Assembly: GCF_015690355.1 (NCBI RefSeq) | Contig: NZ_JADPRT010000026.1 | Span: 1 to 64,000, forward strand | Direction: 5' to 3' | Length of the DNA stretch: 64,000 nucleotides | Source: Streptacidiphilus fuscans | Lineage (GTDB): Bacteria > Actinomycetota > Actinomycetes > Streptomycetales > Streptomycetaceae | In this document: positions 9,058 to 17,558 of the stretch, piece after piece | Layout: every line of letters begins with the position of its first letter | Numbering within the stretch: the stretch's first letter is position 1 | Position numbers and translations under genes: made by a program | The notes under the pieces: generated by a model | What the model saw: the letters and a program-made list of their open reading frames with translations, nothing else | Told to the model about the DNA's origin: nothing | Databases searched by the model: none

Positions 9058-11217
9058 CTACCCCGCGACGGCGAGGACCAGCGGGAGCACCTGACCCGCG
9101 CCGCTCTGGCGGAGCAGGCGGGCACCCACGGCGAGCGTCCAGCCGGACTCGGTGTAGTCGTCGACGAGCAGGACCGGCCCGGGCGTGGCGGCCAGGGCGG
9201 CGGCGAGGTCCTCAGGAACGGAGAAGGACGAGGCGAGGGCCCGCAGCCGCTGGGCCGAGTTGCTGCGGTGGGCGGCCAGTTCGTCTGCCTGCGGCGTGTA
9301 GGTGAGACTGCCGAGCAGCGGCAGCCGGCCGATCCGGGCCAGGCCCTGGGCCAGGGAGGTCACCAGCTGGGGGTGGCTCCGGGAGGGCATCGCGACGACG
9401 CCCACCGGCCGGGCGACGGCGTCGGCGCCGCCGGCGGCCCAACCCCCGGGTGAGCGTGCCCAGTCGGCGACCACGGTGACCACCGCGGCCAGCACGTCGT
9501 CGGGCACCTGCCCGTCGGGAGCCTGGGCGGCCAGCAGCGGACGGAGGCGGTTGCCCCAGCCGATGTCGGACAGGCGGCCAAGGGCGCGGCCGACGGTCGC
9601 CTGCTGTGCCTCGGGGATGCGTCCCTTGAGGTCGACGCCCACGGCCTGCATGCCCGAGGGCCACATCCGGCGCGGCTCGACCTCGACGCCGGGGCGGGCC
9701 AGCTCGCCGGTCGCGGCGGCGAGTGCCTGCGGGGAGACCGCGGTGTCGAGCCACGGCCCGGCGCAGTTGTCGCAGCGGCCGCACGGGACCGCCTTCTCGT
9801 CGTCGAGCTGCTGCTGGAGGAACTCCATCCGGCACCCGGTGGTCGCCACGTAGTCGCGCATGGCCTGCTGCTCGGTCTCGCGCTGCCGCGCGACCCAGGC
9901 GTACCGCTGGGCGTCGTAGGTCCACGGGCGGCCGGTGGCGGTCCAGCCGCCCTTGACCCGGGCGACGGCACCGTCCACGTCCAGCACCTTGAGCATGGTC
10001 TCCAGCCGGGAGCGCCGGAGGTCCACCAGGGGTTCGAGTGCGGGGAGCGAGAGCGGGCGACCTGCCTGCTCCAAGGCCGCCAGCGTGCGGCGCACCTGCT
10101 CCTCGGGCGGGAAGCCGACCGAGGCGAAGTAGGCCCAGATCGCCGCGTCCTCCCGGCCCGGCAGCAGCAGGACGTCGGCGTGGTCCACCCCGCGCCCGGC
10201 ACGGCCGACCTGCTGGTAGTAGGCGATCGGCGAGCTGGGAGAGCCCAGATGCACGACAAAACCGAGGTCGGGCTTGTCGAAGCCCATGCCCAGAGCGGAG
10301 GTGGCCACCAGTGCCTTCACCCGGTTGTTCAGCAGATCCTCCTCGGCCTGCAGCCGGTCCGCGTTCTCCGTGCGACCGGTGTAGGACGCCACCCGGTGGC
10401 CGCTCTGCCGCAGGAAGGCCGCGACCTCCTCGGCCGCCGCCACGGTGAGGGTGTAGATGATCCCGGAGCCCTGCAGGTCGCCCAGCCGCTCGCCCAGCCA
10501 GGCCAGACGGTGGGCCGCGTCGGGCAGTTCCAGCACCCCGAGCCGCAGGCTCTCGCGGTCCAGCGGCCCGCGCAGGACCAACGCGTCCGCTCCGCCGGTG
10601 CCCAGCTGTTCGGCGACGTCCGCCGTCACCCGGGCGTTGGCCGTGGCGGTCGTGGCCAGCACCGGGACGTCGGCGGGCAGCTCCGCCAGCATGGTCCGGA
10701 GCCGGCGGTAGTCCGGGCGGAAGTCGTGGCCCCAGTCGGAGATGCAGTGCGCCTCGTCGACCACCAGCAGACCGGTGGTCGCGGCCAGGCTCGGCAGCAC
10801 GGTGTCCCGGAAGTCGGGCGAGTTCAGGCGCTCGGGGCTCACCAGCAGGACGTCGACGTCCCCGGCCGCTACCTCCGCCTGGACGGCACCCCACTCCTCG
10901 GGGTTGGCCGAGTTGATCGTGCGGGCGGCGATCCCCGCGCGCGCGGCCGCCTCCACCTGGTTGCGCATCAGGGCCAGCAACGGCGAGATGATCACGGTCG
11001 GCCCCGCTCCGCGCCGCCGGAGCAGCGAGGTCGCCACGAAGTAGACCGCGGACTTGCCCCACCCGGTGCGCTGCACCACCAAAGCGCGACGGTGGTCCAC
11101 CACCAGGGCCTCGATCGCCTGCCACTGGTCCTCACGCAGGCGCGCCTCCGCGCCTGCGCGCCCCACCAGACGGGCGAGTACGGCATCGGCCTCGGCACGC
11201 AGCTCCACGTCGCTCAT
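9058..11217 (-). CDS. recQ: RecQ-type ATP-dependent DNA helicase with C-terminal PRTase-like segment
   Basis: A 719-residue superfamily 2 helicase for DNA repair and recombination. Walker A is RTGWGKS, Walker B is DEAHC followed by ISDWGHDFRPDY, and motif VI is QQVGRAGRG. A RecQ zinc site (C-x16-C-x2-C-x2-C around VPCGRCDNC) follows near residue 410. The last 200 residues are unlike E. coli RecQ and end in a phosphoribosyltransferase-type loop, VLLVDDYTESGWTL. No HRDC domain is recognisable. ATG 11217 begins the conserved part (MSDVELRAEAD); the open frame upstream to 11526 covers what is probably promoter DNA. Confidence 0.92.
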   Translation of the reverse strand: MSDVELRAEADAVLARLVGRAGAEARLREDQWQAIEALVVDHRRALVVQRTGWGKSAVYFVATSLLRRRGAGPTVIISPLLALMRNQVEAAARAGIAARTINSANPEEWGAVQAEVAAGDVDVLLVSPERLNSPDFRDTVLPSLAATTGLLVVDEAHCISDWGHDFRPDYRRLRTMLAELPADVPVLATTATANARVTADVAEQLGTGGADALVLRGPLDRESLRLGVLELPDAAHRLAWLGERLGDLQGSGIIYTLTVAAAEEVAAFLRQSGHRVASYTGRTENADRLQAEEDLLNNRVKALVATSALGMGFDKPDLGFVVHLGSPSSPIAYYQQVGRAGRGVDHADVLLLPGREDAAIWAYFASVGFPPEEQVRRTLAALEQAGRPLSLPALEPLVDLRRSRLETMLKVLDVDGAVARVKGGWTATGRPWTYDAQRYAWVARQRETEQQAMRDYVATTGCRMEFLQQQLDDEKAVPCGRCDNCAGPWLDTAVSPQALAAATGELARPGVEVEPRRMWPSGMQAVGVDLKGRIPEAQQATVGRALGRLSDIGWGNRLRPLLAAQAPDGQVPDDVLAAVVTVVADWARSPGGWAAGGADAVARPVGVVAMPSRSHPQLVTSLAQGLARIGRLPLLGSLTYTPQADELAAHRSNSAQRLRALASSFSVPEDLAAALAATPGPVLLVDDYTESGWTLAVGARLLRQSGAGQVLPLVLAVAG

Positions 11218-11379
11218 GCCCCCATGCAACCCGACAACACCGACAAGAAGCGAACCCGGACCCCCGGCCGTCGGGGCGCGCCCCACCGGTCGGGGGGCGT
11301 GATACGCCGCGCGGGTCGCCTTCCCGCCCGAACGGACCAGCAAGGACAGCTCGCTGGGGGGACTTATCCACCGGATCTT

Positions 11380-11399
11380 CGGAAGTGGGGACACTTCCG
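11380..11399. promoter_or_regulatory. Inverted repeat in the recQ/11519 divergent promoter region
   Basis: CGGAAGTG, four bases, CACTTCCG: perfect eight-base arms between the divergent recQ and the gene at 11519. It is a possible operator. The remaining sequence of this 301-base gap (11218-11518) shows a TTATCCACC string at about 11364-11372 (one base off a DnaA box) and no further gene. Confidence 0.4.
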
Positions 11400-11518
11400 G
11401 CGGGATCACCGTTGCCGCATGGTCCGTCGGACGTGAGAATTGGCAGGTATCCCGGCCGGACGCCTCGTCCCTGACCGGTGTGCGAGGTGCCCGCGCGCGG
11501 GCACGGGGAAGGAGGATC

Positions 11519-12160
11519 TTGACCATCGGTCATCCCCCCGAGCTGCCCATGGGCTCGCACTCCCCGGCTGTCCCCCGCTCACTGGACGCCACGACCTGGT
11601 CCGATGCCGACCTTCCGCTGCTGCCGGACCCCCGCGCGGCGGTCGAGGAGCTCCACCGGATCCACCAGCCAATGCCGGGCGCGACGGTGCTGGGTGTGCT
11701 GTCGGCGGACTCCCGCGTGGTGGCGGGTGCGTCGTTCACCGTGCCGGAGCGGATCACCGACGGCTGGCACCTGCGTAACGTCCTGCTGGCGCACCTGCGC
11801 CATACCGTGCCCCACGGCCTGCGTCGCCACGCGCCGCTGCACACCGCGGTGCTCGTCCAGTGCCGCCGCGGACCGTCTGGGTGGACGGAACAGGACGGCG
11901 CCTGGATGTGGGCGCTGCGCGACGCCGGCCAGCTGCACGGGATCCGCTGCGGCGGCTACGTCACTCTGACGGACGAAGGCTGGCAACTGATCGGAGACGC
12001 CCGGCGCGGCAGGAGCCCGCACGCGGGCTCCTGGGCACAGCGTCCGGTCGCCACGATCAGCGAACTGACCGGGATTGCCGAGCAGACGCCGAGCCTGGAG
12101 GCACCGAAGCCACGCCTCGCGCTGCTCCCCGTCGAAGCGCCACGCGTGGCCGTCAACTGA
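11519..12160 (+). CDS. Conserved actinobacterial protein of unknown function
   Basis: 213 residues with no family that I recognise. It is soluble, without signal or membrane segments. The middle section is rich in His, Arg and Trp (WHLRNVLLAHLRHTVPHGLRRH), and the C-terminus is a Pro-rich tail (PKPRLALLPVEAPRV). The TTG start is chosen for GGAAGGAGG upstream, though spacing to the last G is short; ATG 11546 is the alternative. Divergent from recQ and convergent with the gene at 12260. Confidence 0.65.
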   Translation: MTIGHPPELPMGSHSPAVPRSLDATTWSDADLPLLPDPRAAVEELHRIHQPMPGATVLGVLSADSRVVAGASFTVPERITDGWHLRNVLLAHLRHTVPHGLRRHAPLHTAVLVQCRRGPSGWTEQDGAWMWALRDAGQLHGIRCGGYVTLTDEGWQLIGDARRGRSPHAGSWAQRPVATISELTGIAEQTPSLEAPKPRLALLPVEAPRVAVN

Positions 12161-12214
12161 GCCCTGTCGAGTGAGCCCGGCGCGGAGTCCGTCCGATGCC
12201 GGAACCGGCCGACA

Positions 12215-12250
12215 CCTCCCCGCCCGACCCTGAAGAAGTCGGGCGGGAGG
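12215..12250. terminator. Bidirectional terminator between convergent genes
   Basis: CCTCCCCGCCCGAC pairs with GTCGGGCGGGAGG with one bulged C, around a nine-base loop. It sits between the stop codons of the convergent genes ending at 12160 and 12260. Confidence 0.75.
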
Positions 12251-12259
12251 TCAGCGGGT

Positions 12260-12808
12260 CTACTGCTCCGGGCGTCGGGGCGCGGGCAGCGGCGCGTCGC
12301 CGCAGACCACCAGCAGCGAGGTGGCCCGGGCAAGGGCCGTCGCCATGGCGTCCTGGACGGTCGCGGTGTCACCGCCGTTGACGGCGAGCACGACCACCTC
12401 GCGCCGCACCGGGCGGCAGCCGTCGGCGGCGGCGTAGAAGACGTCGTCAGCCGCGTCCAGCTGGGACCAGTACCGGTCCTCGCCGAACGACTGCTCGTGC
12501 TGCTGCCACGGGTGGACGGTGTCAGTGGTGAGCACCAGGATCTGACCGGGCGCACGACCCGCGTCGAGAAGCAGGTCGACGGTCTCGTCGGCGCGCTCGA
12601 CCGCGGCCTCGCGGGCGGCCGGGATCACCTGCAGCTCAGGGAGGGTGGGTGCGGCCTCCGCGGCGGGACGACGCGACGCGGCACCGGGCTTCGGCACGCG
12701 GGCGCGTCCGGCCGAAGGGCCGGGAACCGGGCGTCGCGCCGGCGGTCCCGGCCGGGGCACGGGACGCGGGGCGGCCGCCACGCTAGAGGGGGAAGGCACT
12801 GCGGTCAC
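12260..12808 (-). CDS. Conserved hypothetical protein, start uncertain
   Basis: At least 182 residues. The first 55 are Pro/Arg/Ala-rich and look disordered. The rest is a compact alpha/beta domain with the hydrophobic strands ILVLTTD, EVVVLAVNGGDTATVQDAM and ATSLLVVCGD. The order of these strands faintly resembles the C-terminal part of UvrD-type helicases, but no Walker motifs are present, so I assign no function. The GTG at 12808 has no clear ribosome binding site. The frame is open upstream to 13048 with coding-like composition, so the true start may be upstream (CTG 12928 follows a TAAGCT hexamer). Confidence 0.55.
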   Translation of the reverse strand: MTAVPSPSSVAAAPRPVPRPGPPARRPVPGPSAGRARVPKPGAASRRPAAEAAPTLPELQVIPAAREAAVERADETVDLLLDAGRAPGQILVLTTDTVHPWQQHEQSFGEDRYWSQLDAADDVFYAAADGCRPVRREVVVLAVNGGDTATVQDAMATALARATSLLVVCGDAPLPAPRRPEQ

Positions 12809-13131
12809 GGCGGTGCGGGCTACCGGGTCCGTCTCGTCGGTGGATGGAACGCCCTGGCCCGAGTCGGTCTTGTGGATCTCCAGCTCCTCGGCACGATTTC
12901 TGACGACGCACCGGACGGCGCCGTACAGCGCCTGAGAGCTTACTCGTAGCCGCTGATCAGCCGATAGGGGGGCCTGCCCGCAGATCAGTGCGATTTCGCA
13001 ACGCTCATCCCCGCCCCACCCGGAAGCCGCCGCGCCGTCGCCGCCCGGTCATCTACGGACACTGTTTCCCGCTCCTCGCCACGCGATTGACCCTGCGTCA
13101 GCGACCGCGGAGGCGGAGCCGGAGGCGGCCG
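12809..13131. other. Gap between rnhB and the 12260 gene
   Basis: 323 bases without a certain gene. The minus-strand frame of the downstream gene stays open across 12809-13048 and reads like protein nearest that gene (RNRAEELEIHKTDSGQG), with codon third positions mostly G or C. TAAGCT at 12937-12942 could be a -10 element. No strong terminator is apparent after rnhB. Confidence 0.4.
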
Positions 13132-13815
13132 TCAGAAGCCGAGGGAGAGCTGCTCCCCCGCGTCGACCGGCTCGCGGACCACCTTGAGGTGACGCCACTG
13201 CGGCAGGTCGTCGAGGAATGCCCAGGAGACGCGGTGCAGTTCGGTCGGACCGAACCGCTCCAGCGCCTCCCGATGCACCGGGGACGGATAGCCCGCGTTG
13301 TCGGCGAAGCCGTACTCGGGATGGTCGGGAGCCAGTTCGGCCATCATCGCGTCGCGCCGGACCTTGGCGATCACGGAGGCCGCAGCGACGGCGATGCAGG
13401 ACTGGTCGCCCTTGATCACCGTGCGGACCCGCCACGGGCCGCCCAGGTAGTCGTGCTTGCCGTCCAGGATCACCGCGTCCGGCCGCTCCGGCAGGCCCTC
13501 CAGGGCGCGGACGGCGGCCAGTCGGAGCGCCGCCGTCATGCCGAGCTCGTCGCACTCGCGCGGCGAGGCGTGGCCGAGGGCATAGGCGTGCACCCAGCCC
13601 GCCAGGACGGGCGCGAGCTCCTCGCGGCGTCGCGGGGTGAGCAGCTTGGAGTCGGTCAGCCCGGCGGGGGGCTTGCGCAGACCGGTGACCGCCGCGCAGA
13701 CCGTGACCGGACCCGCCCACGCGCCGCGCCCGACCTCGTCCACCCCGGCAACGAGCGTGGCACCGGCCCGTCGCAACGAGCGTTCGACGGAATGGGTGGG
13801 CGGATCGACGGGCAT
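13132..13815 (-). CDS. rnhB: Ribonuclease HII
   Basis: 227 residues. Removes ribonucleotides and RNA primers from RNA-DNA hybrids. The acidic catalytic motif DEVGRGAWAGPV is at about residues 25-36, and the further conserved segments LTDSKLLTPRRRE, ILDGKHDYL, KGDQSCIAVAAASVIAKV and the substrate-binding HPEYGFADNAGYPSPVH are present. Length is normal for the family. ATG 13815 is preceded by TAGGCT at six bases and lacks a Shine-Dalgarno sequence, so the mRNA is probably leaderless. Confidence 0.95.
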   Translation of the reverse strand: MPVDPPTHSVERSLRRAGATLVAGVDEVGRGAWAGPVTVCAAVTGLRKPPAGLTDSKLLTPRRREELAPVLAGWVHAYALGHASPRECDELGMTAALRLAAVRALEGLPERPDAVILDGKHDYLGGPWRVRTVIKGDQSCIAVAAASVIAKVRRDAMMAELAPDHPEYGFADNAGYPSPVHREALERFGPTELHRVSWAFLDDLPQWRHLKVVREPVDAGEQLSLGF

Positions 13816-13821
13816 GCCCTC

Positions 13822-13827
13822 AGCCTA
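13822..13827 (-). promoter_or_regulatory. -10 element of rnhB (leaderless)
   Basis: TAGGCT on the minus strand, six bases before ATG 13815. Confidence 0.5.
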
Positions 13828-13900
13828 GAGCCTCTCCGGACCGCCGATTCCCGCCCGCCAAGGCCGAACATTCGCCCGTCAACGGCGAAGGCCCGCCCCC

Positions 13901-14524
13901 TCACCCGCGCAGCAGCGGCAGCAGCACCTCGTCGACCAGGGCGACCGCCTCCTCCTCGCTGAAGCGGCCCTGGCCGGTCTTTGCCCGGTACATCATCATG
14001 GCCGGAACCACGTCGAGGACCGTCGGCGTGACCGCGCCCGGGCGGATCTCACCCCGTGCCTCGGCGGCAGCGAGCACGGCACGGAGCAGGCCGTGCGCGG
14101 GGGCCAGGATCCGCTGCTGGACCAGGCCCATGAAGGCCGCGGCCCGCTCGTGGTCCAGCTCGCTGATCACCGCGCGCGCGGCGCAGCCGGTGCGCGAGCT
14201 CATCGCGGCACGGAGGCGTTCCACCACCGCCAGCAGGTCACCCCGAAGGCTGCCGGTGTCGGGGGCCTCGCCGAGCAGGGGCAGGCTGCACTGGAGCGCT
14301 TCGAGGACCAGGTCCTCCTTGCTGCCCCAACGACGGTAGAGGCTGGCCTTGCCGGTCTGTGCGGCGGCGGCGACGGCCTCCATGCTGAACCGCGCATAGC
14401 CGGAGGCGACCAGCTGCTCCAGTGCGGCCGCGAAGATCGCCTGCTCCAACGCCTGCCCGCGACGCCTGGCGACGACCTGCTGGGCTTCCCGCACCGAGAC
14501 GTCCCGCATCGAAAGGTCCCGCAT
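13901..14524 (-). CDS. TetR-family transcriptional repressor
   Basis: 207 residues from the chosen ATG. The N-terminal helix-turn-helix reads AAAAQTGKASLYRRWGSKEDLVLEAL, typical of TetR proteins, followed by an all-helical ligand domain. The start is uncertain: the frame is open to a TTG at 14608, and ATG codons at 14524 and 14509 both precede the conserved part. Divergent from the MFS exporter at 14735, with a near-perfect palindrome between them, the classic repressor/efflux arrangement. The inducer is unknown. Confidence 0.88.
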   Translation of the reverse strand: MRDLSMRDVSVREAQQVVARRRGQALEQAIFAAALEQLVASGYARFSMEAVAAAAQTGKASLYRRWGSKEDLVLEALQCSLPLLGEAPDTGSLRGDLLAVVERLRAAMSSRTGCAARAVISELDHERAAAFMGLVQQRILAPAHGLLRAVLAAAEARGEIRPGAVTPTVLDVVPAMMMYRAKTGQGRFSEEEAVALVDEVLLPLLRG

Positions 14525-14662
14525 GGAGCCGCAGGCGCCACCGTGCTCGGCGCCGCCCTGCCCGACTCCGCCGCGCTCGATTCCTTCGTCACGGGCCTTT
14601 GAAGTCAACTGCTCGCCCCAGAGGGTTGAATGTCCGGTTTGTCCGGGTCTACCGTCGATTCT

Positions 14663-14682
14663 AGTGAACGGAACCGTTCACT
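14663..14682. promoter_or_regulatory. TetR operator palindrome
   Basis: AGTGAACGG and CCGTTCACT, perfect nine-base arms around a central AA, lie between the divergent TetR and MFS genes. GAACGGAACCGTTC-type cores are common TetR operators. The position would let the repressor block both promoters. Confidence 0.75.
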
Positions 14683-14734
14683 CCAAGAGCCGCCACCCAG
14701 GCGATCCATCCCCGATCCGTCCCAGGGGGAAGCC

Positions 14735-16225
14735 GTGGCACTTCCAAAGACCGTTGCCCGCACTGCGCCCGCGCAGGCCCGACGTGGTCAGCATCCGGGG
14801 ATCTCGCTGGCGGTGATCGCCACCACGCAGCTGATGGTCGTGCTGGACATCACCATCGTGAACATCGCCCTGCCCCACATCTCCACGGCCCTGAGATTCA
14901 GCCCGACCAGCCTGTCCTGGGTGCTCAACGCCTACACGCTGACCTTCGGCGGCCTGCTCCTGCTGGGCGGCCGGATCGGCGACATCCTCGGCCGAAGGCC
15001 CACGCTGATCGCGGGCGTGCTGCTGTTCAGCTTCGCGTCACTGCTCGGCGGGCTCTCCACGAGCTCCGGGATGCTGCTCGCAGCGAGGTCGTTGCAGGGC
15101 ATCGGCGGAGCCGTCGCCTCTCCGACCGCGTTCGCGCTGATCGCCACCAACTTCAAGGAGGGTCCGGCGCGCAACCGGGCCTTCGGCGTCTACTCCGCCG
15201 TGGCGGGCGCGGGCGGTGCGATCGGGTTGCTGCTCGGCGGCATACTGACGTCCTGGCTCTCCTGGCGGTGGGTGCTCTTCGTCAACGTGCCGATCGGCCT
15301 GGCGCTCGCCTTGCTGGCGCCGCTCTACATCAACGACTCCGAACGGCACCCGGGCCACTTCGACCTGCCCGGCGCGCTCAGCGCGACGATCGGCATGGTC
15401 AGCCTGGTCTACGGCTTCATCCGGGCCGCGCAGAGCGGGTGGACCGACACCTGGACGCTGACCGCGTTCGCGGTCGCCGTGGTACTGCTGGCCTTGTTCC
15501 TGGTGATCGAGTCCCGCACCGAGCAGCCCATCACACCGCTACGGATGTTCCGCAACCGCAACCGGTGGGGCTCGTACGTGATCATGCTATGCCTGGCCGC
15601 GGCGATGTTCGGGATCTTCTTCTTCATGACCCAGTTCATCCAGGACATCCTGGGGTTCAGCCCGATCCGGGCCGGGCTCGGCTTCCTGCCGATGAGCGTG
15701 GCGATCATCCTGGCGGCACAGATCTCGGCGCGGTTCCAAGTCCGGGTCGGGGCACGGCCGTTCCTGCTGCTGGGAACGGTGATGATCACGGGCGGGGCCT
15801 TCTGGATCACCCAGCTCGACGTCCACAGCACCTACGTGGGCGGAGTGTTGGGGCCGACCGTGATCTTCGGACTCGGCATGGGCTGCATCTTCGTCCCGGT
15901 GATGCTGACGGCGGTCTCCGGCGTCGCTCCGCACGAGGCCGGAGCCGCGACGGGCCTGCTCAACACCATGCAACAGGTGGGCGGTTCACTGGGCCTGGCG
16001 ATCCTGGTCACGGTCTTCGCCACGGCCTCGCGGAACGCGACCAAGGCGCAACTCCCGCACCCGAACAGCAACGAGGTCTTCGTCCACGGCATGACGAGCG
16101 CGTTCGAGGCGGCGATCGCCTTCACGGTGCTGGCCCTGCTGATGGCGCTCTTCGTGGTCCGGCCCGCGCAGGCGGCACGCGGTGAGGCGACCCCCGTGGC
16201 GGAGGGAACCATTCAGCATGGCTGA
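14735..16225 (+). CDS. DHA2-family MFS multidrug exporter
   Basis: 496 residues, about 14 membrane helices, the size and pattern of EmrB/QacA-type proton antiporters. Motif C-like and family motifs are visible: LDITIVNIALPHI in helix 1, GRIGDILGRRPT in the loop after helix 2, and WRWVLFVNVPIG near helix 6. GTG 14735 is chosen because AGGGGGA lies just upstream; the open frame extends to 14630 across the operator, which argues against an earlier start. Expected to be controlled by the divergent TetR protein. Substrate unknown. Confidence 0.92.
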   Translation: MALPKTVARTAPAQARRGQHPGISLAVIATTQLMVVLDITIVNIALPHISTALRFSPTSLSWVLNAYTLTFGGLLLLGGRIGDILGRRPTLIAGVLLFSFASLLGGLSTSSGMLLAARSLQGIGGAVASPTAFALIATNFKEGPARNRAFGVYSAVAGAGGAIGLLLGGILTSWLSWRWVLFVNVPIGLALALLAPLYINDSERHPGHFDLPGALSATIGMVSLVYGFIRAAQSGWTDTWTLTAFAVAVVLLALFLVIESRTEQPITPLRMFRNRNRWGSYVIMLCLAAAMFGIFFFMTQFIQDILGFSPIRAGLGFLPMSVAIILAAQISARFQVRVGARPFLLLGTVMITGGAFWITQLDVHSTYVGGVLGPTVIFGLGMGCIFVPVMLTAVSGVAPHEAGAATGLLNTMQQVGGSLGLAILVTVFATASRNATKAQLPHPNSNEVFVHGMTSAFEAAIAFTVLALLMALFVVRPAQAARGEATPVAEGTIQHG

Positions 16226-16285
16226 ACGGTCAGGCGTAGCAGATATTGCTGGTGCTTCACGGCGGGGCCGGGTCACGCTGGCCCC

Positions 16286-17206
16286 ATGCACTCCGACAAC
16301 CTCCTCGCGCCTGCCGCCGGTGATCACTCCCCCTTCGGCCGCGTGCTCGCCGCGATGGTCACGCCGTTCCACGCCGACGGCACGCTGGACCTGACCGGCG
16401 CACAGGAGCTCGCCGCGTACCTATTGGCCGAGGGCTGCGACGGACTGGTCCTCAGCGGCACGACCGGCGAAGCGCCGACCACCACCGACGCCGAGAAGGA
16501 ACAGCTGGTCCGCGCCGTCGTCGAGGCGGCGGACGGGAGCGCGACAGTGATCTCCGGCGTCGGCACCTACGACACCGCCCACTCGCAGGAGCTCGCCCGG
16601 TCTGCGGAGCGTGCGGGAGCGGACGGGGTGCTGGCGGTCACGCCGTACTACAGCCGCCCGCAGCAGGAGGGCGTACGGCGGCATCTGCGCGCTGTCGCCG
16701 ACGCCGTCACGCTCCCCGTGATGCTCTACGACATCCCGCACCGCACCGGAACCCGGCTCTCCCCCGAGACCCTGAGCGCACTGGCCGAGCATCCGCGGAT
16801 CGTCGCGGTCAAGGACGTCAGCTACGACCTCGCCGGTGCGGCGCGGACCATGGCCGAGACCGGACTGCGGTACTACTGCGGCGCGGACGAGCTCAACCTG
16901 CCGCTCGCCGCGATCGGCGCGGTCGGCGTGGTCAGCACGGTGGCGAACGTCGCGCCGCGCGAGATCCGCGCCGTCCTGGACGCCTACGCGCGGGGCGCGA
17001 ACGCGGAGGCCGCGCGCCTGCACCAGCAACTGCTGCCGCTGGTGCAGGCGATGATGGACGACGCCCCGGGCACGGTCACCGCCAAGGCGCTGCTCCGCGC
17101 CGCCGGACTCCCCGCCGGCCCGGTCCGGTCACCGTTGGTCGACGCCGAGCCGGAGCTGGTGGAACGACTGCTGAAGGTGCGTCAGGAGGCGGGCGTCTCG
17201 CGGTAG
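16286..17206 (+). CDS. dapA: 4-hydroxy-tetrahydrodipicolinate synthase (DapA family)
   Basis: 306 residues, a class I aldolase barrel condensing pyruvate with aspartate semialdehyde in lysine and diaminopimelate synthesis. Visible landmarks are SGTTGEAPTTT (phosphate-binding loop), YYSRPQQEG with the proton-relay Tyr, YDIPHRTG with the substrate Arg, and the Schiff-base Lys in IVAVKDVS. Streptomyces carry several dapA paralogues and this one is not in a lysine operon, so a related keto-acid aldolase role is possible. The 3' end overlaps the convergent YCII-domain gene by 25 bases. Confidence 0.85.
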   Translation: MHSDNLLAPAAGDHSPFGRVLAAMVTPFHADGTLDLTGAQELAAYLLAEGCDGLVLSGTTGEAPTTTDAEKEQLVRAVVEAADGSATVISGVGTYDTAHSQELARSAERAGADGVLAVTPYYSRPQQEGVRRHLRAVADAVTLPVMLYDIPHRTGTRLSPETLSALAEHPRIVAVKDVSYDLAGAARTMAETGLRYYCGADELNLPLAAIGAVGVVSTVANVAPREIRAVLDAYARGANAEAARLHQQLLPLVQAMMDDAPGTVTAKALLRAAGLPAGPVRSPLVDAEPELVERLLKVRQEAGVSR

Positions 17207-17481
17207 TCGGCCAGCGCCTCGGCGGTCTTGGTGGCGGTGAACTCGACCACGTCGTACTCGGCCACGCCCGCCTTGGCGAAGGGGTCCTCCGCCAGCAGCG
17301 CGTCAACCGCCGCGCGGTCCAGGCCGACGACCAGCAGGATGCCGCCGGTACGCGGGACCTTGGCGCCGGAGGCGAGCAGCGCGCCCTTGGCGTACTGCTG
17401 GTCCAGCCAGGCCCGGTGGTCCTCCAGATGGGCGTCCACCTGCTCCATGGGAACGGTGTAGGACAGGGTCACAACGAACAC
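17182..17481 (-). CDS. YCII-domain protein
   Basis: 99 residues, a single YciI-like ferredoxin-fold domain. The characteristic His is in HLEDHRAWLDQQYAKG, followed by LLASGAKVP and DPFAKAGVAEYDVVEF. Family members are small dimers of unclear function, possibly dehydrochlorinase-like. GTG 17481 is supported by GAGGAG upstream. Tail-to-tail overlap with dapA. Confidence 0.85.
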   Translation of the reverse strand: MFVVTLSYTVPMEQVDAHLEDHRAWLDQQYAKGALLASGAKVPRTGGILLVVGLDRAAVDALLAEDPFAKAGVAEYDVVEFTATKTAEALADYRETPAS

Positions 17482-17558
17482 GCTTGCTCCTCGGTACGGC
17501 GACAGCCAACAACAGGACGACGGCCCCGCGCGACCGACCGCACCGGATCAGTACCCGA

